Below, in pieces: positions 7,367-16,355 of a DNA stretch of 64,000 nucleotides. The stretch spans positions 61,276 to 125,275 of the forward strand of contig NZ_FRBE01000011.1 in NCBI RefSeq assembly GCF_900142535.1. The letters run 5' to 3'. Within the stretch, counting starts at the first letter, position 1, and each line of letters starts with the position of its first letter. A program made the translations under genes and the position numbers. The notes beneath the pieces were generated by a model. The model did not search any database. It was not told the origin of the DNA and saw only the letters and a list, made by a program, of their open reading frames with translations. This DNA comes from Fibrobacter sp. UWEL (GTDB taxonomy: Bacteria > Fibrobacterota > Fibrobacteria > Fibrobacterales > Fibrobacteraceae).

Positions 7367-8278
7367 ATGATTTTTCGAGCTGGTCGAGCGGTCGCAGGGC
7401 CCTTTTTCTGGGTGATGTTCTGCACGGTGGGTTGGATGCTGGTGGCGGCCCTGGTACTTTGCCTGTGGGGGTGTTACAACGAGACGGGGGAGGAGGAGGG
7501 CTCGCCTGGGCGGGTGACGTTCCTGGACGTGGGGCAGGGGCTGGCGGTGCTGCTGGAGCAGGACGGACTGTTCGCCATGTACGACATGGGGCCTGATTCC
7601 GCGGGGGTGCTGGATACCCTGCGGGAGCGTGGCGTTGATACTCTGGAATGGGCGGTTATTGGCCATAATCATCGGGATCACGGAGGTTCAGTATTGGAAA
7701 TGACCCAAGGAGCGGCGCCTTTTGTCCGCAGATTGTACGTGGGGCCGGATACTGCCGGCGGTTTCGTGAGGGACAGTGTCCTTCGGGTGGCTGACCGCCT
7801 GAAGATTCCCGTGGATACCCTCTACCGTGGGGATGAACTTTCCCTAGGGAGCTTGAAGTTGAAGGTGCTCTGGCCTGCAAGTTTTATGCGGGTAGGGGAC
7901 AACGGGGCGAGTCTCGTCCTGCGGGGAACCGCGGAGGAAGCCTCTTTCCTCCTGACAGGCGATCTGGACTCCGCGGGAGAGCGGGGCCTGCTGGAGCTAT
8001 CAACCGATGTGATGTCTGATTTGCTGCAGGTAGGGCACCACGGTTCCGCGGGTAGCAGCTCACTGCGGTTCCTCTCCCGGGTGGCGCCTCGTCTGGCGGT
8101 CATCAGCGTGGGGTCTCATAACGGGTATGGCCACCCAACAGAAAACGTACTGCGGAAACTGCAGTACGTTCTAGAAGCCCCGACGGACTCCACCCTCGAT
8201 TCGCCCATCTCACGGACTGATCGGGAAGGAACCGTTTCCTACCAGATCATCCCCGGGGTGGGTATCTTGAAGGAATAA
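7367..8278 (+). CDS. ComEC/Rec2-type metallo-beta-lactamase-fold protein
   Basis: A 303-residue protein with one membrane segment (about 12-35, ending CLWGC, possibly a lipobox) followed by a metallo-beta-lactamase fold. Diagnostic motifs are VTFLDVGQGLAVLLE, GHNHRDHGG (metal ligands, HxHxDH-like with Asn at the second position), LLTGDLDSAGE and LLQVGHHGSAGSSS. These match the C-terminal domain of ComEC, the DNA-uptake channel that degrades one strand, but the channel domain is absent. A stand-alone secreted or membrane-anchored hydrolase is likely; the substrate is unknown. ATG at 7367 follows ACGAGG; an upstream in-frame ATG at 7328 has no ribosome site. Confidence 0.85.
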   Translation: MIFRAGRAVAGPFFWVMFCTVGWMLVAALVLCLWGCYNETGEEEGSPGRVTFLDVGQGLAVLLEQDGLFAMYDMGPDSAGVLDTLRERGVDTLEWAVIGHNHRDHGGSVLEMTQGAAPFVRRLYVGPDTAGGFVRDSVLRVADRLKIPVDTLYRGDELSLGSLKLKVLWPASFMRVGDNGASLVLRGTAEEASFLLTGDLDSAGERGLLELSTDVMSDLLQVGHHGSAGSSSLRFLSRVAPRLAVISVGSHNGYGHPTENVLRKLQYVLEAPTDSTLDSPISRTDREGTVSYQIIPGVGILKE

Positions 8279-8293
8279 AGGGACCTTAATAAT

Positions 8294-9058
8294 TTACTCC
8301 CCGAAGCCGACGCGGGCTTGGAAGTGGCAGCGGGCTTTGAGGGGATTGCCTTTCATGTCCTCGGCATTCATGCCGAAGAAGACGGCGTGATGCTTGCTGT
8401 CCTTGAATCGCAGGATGTCCACTTTTTCGTGGAGGGGAACCTGATGGATGTAGTTCAGCTGGATGGAACGGACTCCGCGTTCCTTCATTTCTTCCTTGGT
8501 CAGGGCGTCCAGGACCCAGTCCACGTAACGGCAGTGGTTTACGTGATGGTTAATATCGATGTCCGTATTTTTGCCCTGGACCTGATCCACCTTCTTCGGG
8601 AAAAATCCGATGGGCAGAATGTCCAGCTTTTCGGGCAGGGCTTCTTCCTTTATGATGGGAATGGGGTAAGGACTTGCGGAGGGCGGGAGCGCCTTTCCGG
8701 TTTTAAGATCCACCAGAAGCCAGGAGGAAGTTCCTTCCACCATGATGTTTCCCTGGCCATCTCGAATGATATAGTCTTTGTATATTACTTTGTCCTTATA
8801 GTTCTCTTTTGCCCAGGTGGTAACGGTGAGGTTTTCTCCCAGCAGCGGGGCGAAATGATTGAGACGAAGTTTCATGCGGGTAATGGCGCAGCCTACTCCA
8901 GCCTTCATCATGTTCCAGAGGCCGTATCCATTGCGTTCGGCGTCGGCGAGAGCCGCTTCTTCGGTGAACTGGAAAAGTCTTGAAAGCTTAAGTCGGCTAT
9001 ATTCGTCGCAGTCGGAAAAACGTACAGAAAATTTAAGTTCTGTGATTTCGTGATTCAT
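8294..9058 (-). CDS. Acyl-ACP thioesterase
   Basis: A 254-residue double hot-dog thioesterase of the FatA/acyl-ACP family, which releases fatty acids from acyl carrier protein. Seen: the N-terminal hot-dog opening FSVRFSDCDEYSRLKLSRLF, the WLLVDLKTGKALPPS segment, and the second hot-dog opening NTDIDINHHVNHCRYVDW, which carries the Asn/His pair of the active site. ATG at 9058 (MNHEITELKF) has AGAGGT upstream and matches the family N-terminus; the frame continues upstream to 9283 without a ribosome site. It is divergent from aroA, with the shared 78-base gap holding the aroA promoter. Confidence 0.88.
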   Translation of the reverse strand: MNHEITELKFSVRFSDCDEYSRLKLSRLFQFTEEAALADAERNGYGLWNMMKAGVGCAITRMKLRLNHFAPLLGENLTVTTWAKENYKDKVIYKDYIIRDGQGNIMVEGTSSWLLVDLKTGKALPPSASPYPIPIIKEEALPEKLDILPIGFFPKKVDQVQGKNTDIDINHHVNHCRYVDWVLDALTKEEMKERGVRSIQLNYIHQVPLHEKVDILRFKDSKHHAVFFGMNAEDMKGNPLKARCHFQARVGFGE

Positions 9059-9120
9059 CGGGACCTCTCGAAAAAATACTTGCGCTGTAATTTCTATCTT
9101 TGGGCTACTCATTGAAACTA

Positions 9121-9126
9121 TATAAT
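9121..9126 (+). promoter_or_regulatory. aroA -10 box, probably leaderless transcript
   Basis: A consensus TATAAT ends 10 bases before the aroA ATG at 9137, which has no ribosome-binding site, so transcription would begin at or next to the start codon. Confidence 0.5.
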
Positions 9127-9136
9127 TTTTCGGTCT

Positions 9137-10456
9137 ATGGCTAATTCGAATACACGTCCTGAATCCATCCAGTTGCCGGCCCTTAGTTCCTATAACGGCG
9201 AAATCCGCGTTCCGGGTTCCAAGAGCATTACCAACCGCGTCTTTTTGATTTCCGCCCTGGCTAAAGGTGTGACCAAGCTGCACAATTTGCTGCGCAGTGA
9301 CGATACCCGCTATATGGGCGAGGCTCTCAAGGAACTGGGCGTGAATATCCAGATGTCCGAAGACTTTACGGAAGCGGTGGTGGAAGGTAACGGTGGCCCT
9401 CTGAACGCTCCGGAAAATGCGGATGGCGACTTTGTGGCGGATTTGTTCTTAGGGAATGCGGGAACTGCCATGCGTTCCCTTTGTGCTGCTTTGACCCTGG
9501 GCGAAGGCGAGTTTAACCTGACCGGTATTGACCGCATGAAGGAGCGTCCTATCCGCGATCTGGTGGACGCTTTGAAGACTTTAGGTGCAGACGTATCCTA
9601 TCCGGAAAAGGATGGTTTCCCCCCGGTTCGTATTAAGGCTCATGGCCTGAAGGGCGGTACCGTCAGTGTTCGTGGAAACATCTCTAGCCAGTACCTGACC
9701 GCACTTTTGATTTGTGCTCCTTACGCCGAAAGCGAAATGCATATTCATGTGGAAGGCCAGCTGATTTCTGTGCCTTACATCCTGCTCACTCTGGATGTGA
9801 TGAAACATTTCGGTATCGAAGTGCGTCGCGAAGGCCTCACTGACTTTTACGTCCCGAAGGGTAATTATGTAAGCCCAGGTGACTATATGGTGGAAAGTGA
9901 TGCAAGTTCCGCTAGCTATCCTTTGGCTGCCGCTGCCATTACTGGCGGTAAGGTTCGCGTGCTGGGTGTGGGTTCTGACTGCCGTCAGGGTGACATTGCC
10001 TTTACCAAGGTTCTTACCGCTATGGGCGCTAAGGTGACCATGGGCCCCGACTGGGTGGAGTGCGTTGGTGCTCCGCTGACGGGTGTGGACATGAACTTGA
10101 ACGACATTCCGGATGCTGCCATGACGGTTGCGCCTCTGGCACTCTTTGCCAAGGGCAAGACCCGCATTAGTGGAATTGCCAGCTGGAAGGTGAAGGAAAC
10201 GGACCGCATTACCGCCATCGCCAACGAACTTCGTAAGGTGGGCGCCCAGGTGGTTGCCGGTGACGATTTCATCGAGATCACCCCTCCGGAAAAACCGACG
10301 GAAAATGCTTCCATCGCAACATACAACGATCATCGTATGGCCATGTGCTTTAGTCTGGTGGCCTTGGGCGGTGTGCCGGTAACGATTCTGGATCCGGCTT
10401 GCGTGAACAAGACGTACCCCAAGTATTTCGAAGACTTCTTGAAGCTTTCTAAGTAA
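9137..10456 (+). CDS. aroA: 3-phosphoshikimate 1-carboxyvinyltransferase (EPSP synthase)
   Basis: A 439-residue cytoplasmic enzyme that joins phosphoenolpyruvate to shikimate-3-phosphate, the sixth step of the shikimate pathway to aromatic amino acids. Family signatures: VPGSKSITNRVFLISALAKG (residues 24-43), LFLGNAGTAMRSLCAALTLG, GNISSQYLTALLICAP, the VESDASSASYPLAAAAI block, and SWKVKETDRITAIANELRKVG with YNDHRMAMCFSL near the end. Length is usual. The ATG at 9137 has a TATAAT ten bases upstream and no Shine-Dalgarno, suggesting a leaderless mRNA. The next two genes follow at 21 and 6 bases, so all three may be co-transcribed. Confidence 0.97.
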   Translation: MANSNTRPESIQLPALSSYNGEIRVPGSKSITNRVFLISALAKGVTKLHNLLRSDDTRYMGEALKELGVNIQMSEDFTEAVVEGNGGPLNAPENADGDFVADLFLGNAGTAMRSLCAALTLGEGEFNLTGIDRMKERPIRDLVDALKTLGADVSYPEKDGFPPVRIKAHGLKGGTVSVRGNISSQYLTALLICAPYAESEMHIHVEGQLISVPYILLTLDVMKHFGIEVRREGLTDFYVPKGNYVSPGDYMVESDASSASYPLAAAAITGGKVRVLGVGSDCRQGDIAFTKVLTAMGAKVTMGPDWVECVGAPLTGVDMNLNDIPDAAMTVAPLALFAKGKTRISGIASWKVKETDRITAIANELRKVGAQVVAGDDFIEITPPEKPTENASIATYNDHRMAMCFSLVALGGVPVTILDPACVNKTYPKYFEDFLKLSK

Positions 10457-10477
10457 TGGTTTAGGGTTGGAGTTTTA

Positions 10478-12073
10478 GTGACGAAGTTTTTGTCTAGTGT
10501 TTTGTTGGTGCTCCTGGTGAGTTTTGGCTTGTCTTTTGGCGGGCCGACTCATTCTGCAGTGCGTTCAAGTGACACTCTGGTCATCTGGGCCATTAACAAT
10601 GGCGCTGGAGCTCAGGGGAGCTTGAAAAGTTTGATGCGCAATTACCAGAAGGAGACTGGTGTTTCCGTTAACATCGTTATCCTGGAATGGATTGATGCGT
10701 TTGAAAAAATCCAGAAGGCTTTGCTGGATACGACAGGCATGGAAGACTCTCCTGATGTGGTTCAGCTGGGGTCTACCTGGGTTCCTTACTTCGCCTCTGT
10801 CGGTGGCTTGCGCTCCTTGAATTCCCTGTCTTTCAAGATAGACTTTAGTCGCTTTATGGAGGCTGGCCTAAGAAGTGCTCATCTGGAAGGGGATACGAAT
10901 TACTACGCCATGCCCTGGTTCATGGACGTTCGCGGCCTTTTTGTGAATGAACGCCTGTGGAAAGAACTGAACGTCAACGAATCCAACGTGGATTCTATTG
11001 GCAAGTTCATGGGAACGCTGCGAGCCATTGGAAAGAGCGACTTGAAGAACGTCGCTGGAAAGAAGGTGGCTCCCTTCGCATTCCCGTCCAAAGGGGACTG
11101 GTCTGGCGCTCAGCAGATGGCGCCTGTAATCTGGAACTTCGGGGGCGATTTCATCGTTCGTGATAGTGCAGGACTTCGTAGCGGCCTTCTGGATTCCAAC
11201 TTCCTGAAGGGATTTGCTGTATACGCCGCCATCATGGGGGATGTGGATATGGCTCCCAACAGCCTGCAGGACAACTCTTCCCAAAATACAGATCGCTTTG
11301 TTCGTTCCGAACAGCTGATGGTGTACGGCACCTCCGAGCTGATTCGCTTGCTGGAATTTTTCCCGTCGGAAGGAGGCCTTCGTACCACGCCCATCGCAGA
11401 AGATGGCATTATGACTATCCCCTTCCCGATTGGTCCTGGTGGTAAGGCCGCTTTCGTGGGCGGTAGCCATCTGGCTCTTTCCAAAAGGGGCGATGCTCTC
11501 CGTCACGCCCAGGCGGAAAAACTTCTGGTGTATCTCCTCCGTGCGGATAACATGGATGCTTTCTCCCGCAAGATTGGCTTCCTTCCCGCAGACCAGGGCC
11601 TGGTCCGCATTTGGATGAAGGATATGCGCTATACCCAGCTGGTCAATAATCTGGAAAGGGGCAAGACCTTCCTGAACATTCCAGAATGGGGCGCCATCGA
11701 AGCTCTGATGAATAATCTTGCAGGTGACGTGGGGCGAGTGAACTTTAAGACCTTGGACGCAAAGAAACGCGCCATGGGAATTGCCAAGTTGCTGGTGGCT
11801 GCAGACAAGGCTGTGAACGATATCCTGAAGGCTCCTGTTGATTCCACTAAGAATCAGCCTTCCCTGGAAGAAATCGCAAAGCGTCTTTCGGATTTGCCGG
11901 CAGAAATCGAACCTACCAACTTGAACCTTAAGCCGTCTCCGGTATCTCATACTCGAGATCATGAGGTGTTTGTTGTTCGCTGCCTGATTGGTGTTGCCCT
12001 CCTGTTTATGTTGTGGAAACTACGTTCCCGCATCAAGAAAATTCGCAGGATTATGAAGCGTAAGAATAAATAG
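10478..12073 (+). CDS. Extracellular solute-binding protein with C-terminal membrane anchor
   Basis: A 531-residue family-1 ABC-type solute-binding protein: signal peptide (residues 1-28), then VIWAINNGAGAQGSLKSLM and SPDVVQLGSTWVPYFASVGG, typical of sugar-binding lobes, and MPWFMDVRGLFVNERLWKEL. Unusually, the C-terminus adds a transmembrane helix (about 492-510) followed by a strongly basic tail, so the protein would be tethered to the inner membrane rather than free in the periplasm. No ABC permease or ATPase gene is nearby. The start is GTG at 10478 with GGTTGGAG upstream. It sits between aroA and a cell-wall hydrolase gene, hinting at sensing or delivering a wall-derived solute (inference). 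Confidence 0.85.
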   Translation: MTKFLSSVLLVLLVSFGLSFGGPTHSAVRSSDTLVIWAINNGAGAQGSLKSLMRNYQKETGVSVNIVILEWIDAFEKIQKALLDTTGMEDSPDVVQLGSTWVPYFASVGGLRSLNSLSFKIDFSRFMEAGLRSAHLEGDTNYYAMPWFMDVRGLFVNERLWKELNVNESNVDSIGKFMGTLRAIGKSDLKNVAGKKVAPFAFPSKGDWSGAQQMAPVIWNFGGDFIVRDSAGLRSGLLDSNFLKGFAVYAAIMGDVDMAPNSLQDNSSQNTDRFVRSEQLMVYGTSELIRLLEFFPSEGGLRTTPIAEDGIMTIPFPIGPGGKAAFVGGSHLALSKRGDALRHAQAEKLLVYLLRADNMDAFSRKIGFLPADQGLVRIWMKDMRYTQLVNNLERGKTFLNIPEWGAIEALMNNLAGDVGRVNFKTLDAKKRAMGIAKLLVAADKAVNDILKAPVDSTKNQPSLEEIAKRLSDLPAEIEPTNLNLKPSPVSHTRDHEVFVVRCLIGVALLFMLWKLRSRIKKIRRIMKRKNK

Positions 12074-12079
12074 GGTGTT

Positions 12080-14278
12080 ATGAAAAAGTTTTGGATGTGG
12101 ATTGGCCTGTGTGCTTCGCTGTTTGTTCCTTCTTTTGCGAAGCTGAATGTATCTGATTTTCAAGCAATTGTGGATTCCATGGTTCCGGAGTCCCGCTTTG
12201 GACTTTCTGTTCGTTCCGTAAAGACCGGGGAAGAACTGGTCAATATTCGCGGCTACGAAAAGTTCACTCCTGCCAGCACCTTGAAAACCCTAACTACTGC
12301 GACGGCCATTCATTACCTGCCCTTGGATTATGAGCCCAAAACCTTTATCACCTTGGATGGTGTGCAGAATGGTAAAGTTTTTAATGGAGTCGTGAATGTT
12401 CGCGGTCAGGGTGATCCGAATTTCTCCGGCCGTTTCTATGCCAATCCTTTTCACATGCTCTATGCCATGGCGGATTCTATCAAGGCTCTGGGCATTGATT
12501 CCATTAAGGGAAACATCAACCTGGATTCCTCTTACTACAAGGGCCCTTGGAAATCCAATCCGGACAACTGGCGCAAGAATTTTTTTGACGCTTGGTATGG
12601 TGCCGAAATTGCCCCGCTCAATTTCAATGACAACTGCGGCTTGCTGAAGATTAAGCCCGGCAAGAAAGTGGGTGATCCCGCTATTGTAACGGTGGAACCG
12701 GACATCGGGTATACCGAGGTTCGCAACTTACTGAAGACCGCTCAGAAACCTAAGAAGCGCCGCCGTAAGCTGAAGTGGGAATATGCCCTGGATCCGGAAC
12801 GTAACATCGTGACGGTAAGCGGTGACTTTGATATTGAAAGTGATTCTGCTCAGGTGGCATTCCCCATCCGTAATCCGGTGCTGTATTTTGATGCCGCCTT
12901 CAAGCAGGCCTTGAAGGATCGCGGTCTCACATTTGTTCCTGCTGAAATTCCTGAAGGTGCTGCGGATAGTGCTGCAAAAATGCAGAAGCGTTTCGTCTTC
13001 TCTGCCGCTCCGCTGTTGAGCATTCTGGATGAAATCAATCAGAAGAGCCAGAACTATCATGCAGAAACCCTCTTGCGCAATATGGGAGCGGAACTTGCAA
13101 ATGATGGAAGTGTGGAAGGCGGCAAGACGCTGGAACAGAAATTCCTGGCAGAAGCAGGCATTAGCGGCGAAGACTTTGAGGTGTATGACGGCAGCGGCCT
13201 TTCCTTCAGAAACCGCCTGAAGCCCTCATCCGAAACCAAGCTGTTGGCCTTCATGGCAAGACACCCCAAGGGCGAATACTACATCCGTAGTTTTGCAAGC
13301 CCGGGTGTGGGCTCTGGCAGCTCCCGCATGAAGGAACTGAAGTATCCCTGGCTCACTCAGTTCAAGACCGGCTTTATTGGCGAAGTCCACGGACTTGCCG
13401 GTTACATCCAGACCATGGATGGAGATACCCTGACGGTGGCCATGTACTTGAATGAAACCAACAAGAATCCTGACGTCATCAGTAAGGACGTTCTGGACAC
13501 TTTGTGGATGCGTCTCATTAATCAGACCAATGACAATTACGGTTCCCTGATGGAAATGAAGTCCATGTGGCAGGAAGCCCGCGGCATTGGTGATTTGCCG
13601 GCCCGTCTGGATTTCTTCTCCAGTAAATTGATTGGACGTCCGTATTTGCTTGGTCCTATGGGCGAAAGCTATCTGGGTAATATCGATAGCAAACCTCTGG
13701 TGTACATGGATTCTCTGGATTGCGTTACCTACGTGGAACACGCTCTGGCAATGGCTCTTGCTCCAAGCGCTGATTCTATTTTCAGCACCCACCAGAAAAT
13801 TCGTTATTACGACGGCCAGATTGATTTCAGCTACCGCAAGCATTACCTCATTGCGGACTGGGTCGGCGCAGGTGATTTCGCCCGTGTGGTTGAAATGCCG
13901 GGAGATACCACTATTGTTCGTACCATGCAGAAGAACGCTTTCTTCAAGGCGAAGAACCTGAAGTATCTGGTAAATGGCGTTCCCGCAGAAGACCCCAAGG
14001 TGGACATCCGCTACTTGCCTTATGACAAGGCCGTGGAGCTCATGAGCAAGCCTTACGAAGGCCCTCTGCTTGTGTTGGGTGTTGCCTTCATTTCCAAGAA
14101 ATCCATTATCGATGCCTACCACACTGGCTTTGTGGTTTTCATTCCAGGTGAACTTCCCCGAGTCCGTCACGCTTCTTCTTTAAAGAAACGTGTGGTGGAA
14201 ATGAATATGGTGGATTATCTGAAATCCAGCAAGGGCAAACTTCCTGGAATTTCCCTCTTCGAATTTATTCAGAAATAA
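12080..14278 (+). CDS. PBP4-type D-Ala-D-Ala carboxypeptidase fused to DUF1460 amidase-like domain
   Basis: A 732-residue periplasmic protein with a signal peptide (about 1-20). Residues 25-480 form an S13 (DacB/PBP4) peptidase: STLK catalytic motif at 66-69, the SQN motif in INQKSQNYHAE, and KTG in QFKTGFIGE. Residues about 490-732 match DUF1460, an NlpC/P60-like N-acetylmuramoyl-L-alanine amidase-like domain: ARLDFFSSKLIGRPYLLGP, then LDCVTYVEHALAMAL with the catalytic Cys, and a later YHTGFVVF carrying the likely His. The protein could thus cut both the terminal D-Ala bond and a stem-peptide bond. ATG follows the solute-binding gene by 6 bases. Confidence 0.9.
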   Translation: MKKFWMWIGLCASLFVPSFAKLNVSDFQAIVDSMVPESRFGLSVRSVKTGEELVNIRGYEKFTPASTLKTLTTATAIHYLPLDYEPKTFITLDGVQNGKVFNGVVNVRGQGDPNFSGRFYANPFHMLYAMADSIKALGIDSIKGNINLDSSYYKGPWKSNPDNWRKNFFDAWYGAEIAPLNFNDNCGLLKIKPGKKVGDPAIVTVEPDIGYTEVRNLLKTAQKPKKRRRKLKWEYALDPERNIVTVSGDFDIESDSAQVAFPIRNPVLYFDAAFKQALKDRGLTFVPAEIPEGAADSAAKMQKRFVFSAAPLLSILDEINQKSQNYHAETLLRNMGAELANDGSVEGGKTLEQKFLAEAGISGEDFEVYDGSGLSFRNRLKPSSETKLLAFMARHPKGEYYIRSFASPGVGSGSSRMKELKYPWLTQFKTGFIGEVHGLAGYIQTMDGDTLTVAMYLNETNKNPDVISKDVLDTLWMRLINQTNDNYGSLMEMKSMWQEARGIGDLPARLDFFSSKLIGRPYLLGPMGESYLGNIDSKPLVYMDSLDCVTYVEHALAMALAPSADSIFSTHQKIRYYDGQIDFSYRKHYLIADWVGAGDFARVVEMPGDTTIVRTMQKNAFFKAKNLKYLVNGVPAEDPKVDIRYLPYDKAVELMSKPYEGPLLVLGVAFISKKSIIDAYHTGFVVFIPGELPRVRHASSLKKRVVEMNMVDYLKSSKGKLPGISLFEFIQK

Positions 14279-14301
14279 GGCCCCCGAGCAAAGCCGAGGG
14301 G

Positions 14302-14793
14302 CTAATCCCCGAAGTCAAAAGCCAGAATGGCTACAAGCTCGTGAGTATTACGGTCATCCCCGACTTGAGTATTGCCGTCATCCCCGACTTGATCGGGGAT
14401 CTTGCTGTTTAAATCCGCTTCAAAAACGGTCCATGCGTCAGGCATCCAGCCGTATGCATTTGTGGTCAGCTCGTTTCCTATGGCGGTTTCCGCCTTCTCG
14501 ATTTCTTCCCACTTGATTTTTCCTGCGGGAGCCCGATAGTAGCGTAACATGCCCAAGGCTTCCATCGATTCGGGATGGTCGTCCACCAGCTGGTAGACGC
14601 AATCCTTGTAGGATTCACCCTTCAGTCTAATCACTCGATAGAGACGCTTGTGACCTAGAAACTTTGCCAGATCCCCCTGGTGGACATCCACCTTGGAACC
14701 CGCCCCAAAGAAGATGGACAGCTCCCGAAAAATTTCGGAAGATTCATCCATTAAGGGAGAAAGTTTCTTGATGATGTCGGCGATATTTTCCAT
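14302..14793 (-). CDS. Unknown 163-aa protein with repeat-derived C-terminus
   Basis: The first 125 residues look like a genuine soluble protein (MENIADIIKKLSPLMDE..., FLGHKRLYRVIRLKGESYKD, AGKIKWEEIEKAETAIG...TVFEADL) with no family recognised. From about residue 130 the sequence becomes IPDQVGDDGNTQVGDDRNT, which is the translation of a dispersed palindromic repeat (14353-14400). The native stop was therefore probably lost when the repeat entered the 3' end. It is convergent with the PBP4 fusion gene (23-base gap). No good ribosome site is obvious before the ATG at 14793 (CCCATGG context with GGGACTCCCC). Confidence 0.6.
   Translation of the reverse strand: MENIADIIKKLSPLMDESSEIFRELSIFFGAGSKVDVHQGDLAKFLGHKRLYRVIRLKGESYKDCVYQLVDDHPESMEALGMLRYYRAPAGKIKWEEIEKAETAIGNELTTNAYGWMPDAWTVFEADLNSKIPDQVGDDGNTQVGDDRNTHELVAILAFDFGD
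14353..14400. repeat. Dispersed palindromic repeat inside a gene
   Basis: GTCATCCCCGACTTGA occurs twice (14353 and 14377); the second copy is followed by TCGGGGAT, closing a hairpin. It belongs to the GTCATCC...GGATC family seen also at 16476, 21101, 37128, 51483 and 55913. Confidence 0.8.
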
Positions 14794-14828
14794 GGGGAGT
14801 CCCGTTCTATATGGATAAAAATAATAAA

Positions 14829-14849
14829 GTCCCGCTAATCAGCGGGACT
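14829..14849 (-). terminator. Terminator of the second FISUMP gene
   Basis: AGTCCCGCT-AATC-AGCGGGACT, perfect 9-bp stem; on the minus strand it is followed by TTATTATTTTT. Confidence 0.85.
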
Positions 14850-14877
14850 CTATAATCGTATGAGATGTTATACTGGA

Positions 14878-16260
14878 TTAGTCCTTGTATTCATCTGCTA
14901 CACAGCGTACCGACATTCGGGTTTTGCGGGTGTAAGTATCGGACTGCAGATAGCGTAGAGTGAGCTTGTCAAAGCGCAGGTCTGCACGAATGGGGGTAAG
15001 GTAGTCTCGGCACTTGCCGCCGTCCATATAGTCGTATGTACAGACGAGTTCGTCAGCGACGATGAAAAGAGCAAATGTTCCCTTTTCGGTGCTTTTGTAA
15101 CTGCCGTCTGTATACTTAATTGTTCCGCCGGAGTATGCGTTGAATCCGTATGCGTTGTTTCCGTTGCCACTGTATTTGCTTGTGTCGTTGGTGGTCGTGT
15201 CGATGCTCGTGACTACGTCTCTCCAACTGGATTGAGCCTTAAGGCCTGTTCCTGCGGTGGTGTCTGTAGCATTGGTGCCGATTACAAAATCATTTAGCAT
15301 GTCCCAGTCCTTGAGGGAAGGAATATGCCAACCATCGGGGCAGATGCCCTGATGCGGTTCCTTGATCTTGTCCCCAACAACGGAATCAGCGTAATCGGCA
15401 GGGAAGTCCATGGCTGCAGTCCAGCTGTAGTAGGCGCCAAGAGCATCGCAGTTGGTGTCGTCGTTCTTGCCGTAGCAAGAAACTTCGCCCTTCAAGTTGG
15501 GATGTGCGACTGAGTCTGTGTAGTTCAGGTTTTGCGCCATCCACATCTGTTTGCCAATGCCGACTGTTGCGTATACTTGTTCGCCAATCTTCAACTCGCC
15601 TTTTTTCAGGTTGTCATAGTCGAATGTCCAACCGTTTTCTCCGTCACAGATATAGTTGGAGTACCCGAACGTTGTCGTCTCGCCGGCTTTGCTTTCGTCA
15701 CATTCGTTGCTGTTTAGAACTTCTTCCACTTCTGTGACCACACGCCAAACGAGTTTACCCTTGGAATCGACGGTACAGGTATACTTGTCTTCGGTGGAAC
15801 TAGCTTGAATAGAACCCCTGGTATCGTTGTTGCAAAGCCCATCTATGATAACATTATCCTGACAACTTTGCGTCTTAGGATCGTATTCATCTTCACCGCA
15901 CAGATAGACCTTTTTGTTTACCAGCGTTGTATCGTGGACGTTGACCAAGGTTGTGTCATGAACGTTTACCTGGGTTGTATCGTGGATGATGGTCGTGTCA
16001 CGGATGGTCTCGGGAATTTCATAGTTGGAAAGGTAAGTCCACTTGCCTTTTCTGCATCGGTATGCGGCCATCTCGTCCCTCACGATATAAAGGGAGCCTG
16101 ACTCCTCTTCATCGCAGGTGGGAAGATCGGCATAACTGTCCACGATGGGATCTAAATCTTCGCTTTCTTCAGAGCTGGAGCTGTCGCTACTACATGCAGA
16201 GAGTGCTGCCATCATAGCCGCCGTCAGAGGCGCAATGATTTTTAAATCAAGAAATTTCAT
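14878..16260 (-). CDS. FISUMP-domain lipoprotein
   Basis: A 460-residue surface lipoprotein: signal peptide with lipobox ALSAC (Cys about 23) followed by a Ser-rich spacer. Residues 85-115 hold a short tandem motif (HDTTQVNVHDTTLVN, repeated). Two small Cys-containing modules follow (about 115-215). The FISUMP domain fills 225-460: GKQMWMAQNLNYTD, YYSWTAAMDF, HQGICPDGWHIPSLKDWDML, GFNAYSGG and the terminal MSVRCVADE. Function is unknown. ATG at 16260 has GGAGTTTTTC upstream. The repeat-rich linker probably projects the domain from the outer membrane (inference). Confidence 0.92.
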   Translation of the reverse strand: MKFLDLKIIAPLTAAMMAALSACSSDSSSSEESEDLDPIVDSYADLPTCDEEESGSLYIVRDEMAAYRCRKGKWTYLSNYEIPETIRDTTIIHDTTQVNVHDTTLVNVHDTTLVNKKVYLCGEDEYDPKTQSCQDNVIIDGLCNNDTRGSIQASSTEDKYTCTVDSKGKLVWRVVTEVEEVLNSNECDESKAGETTTFGYSNYICDGENGWTFDYDNLKKGELKIGEQVYATVGIGKQMWMAQNLNYTDSVAHPNLKGEVSCYGKNDDTNCDALGAYYSWTAAMDFPADYADSVVGDKIKEPHQGICPDGWHIPSLKDWDMLNDFVIGTNATDTTAGTGLKAQSSWRDVVTSIDTTTNDTSKYSGNGNNAYGFNAYSGGTIKYTDGSYKSTEKGTFALFIVADELVCTYDYMDGGKCRDYLTPIRADLRFDKLTLRYLQSDTYTRKTRMSVRCVADEYKD

Positions 16261-16355
16261 GAAAAACTCCTTCGCTAGAACTTTTAACCTATAAAAACTA
16301 AATTAAAATGTTGCTTTAGAATGCCTCATGATTATTTCATTTTGGAATATATTCC

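Noticed and set aside
7229..7681. 150-residue N-terminal extension of the zinc-ribbon protein
   Set aside because: This part is antisense to the metallo-beta-lactamase gene, is Pro/Arg/His rich like other shadows, and a better start exists at 7228.
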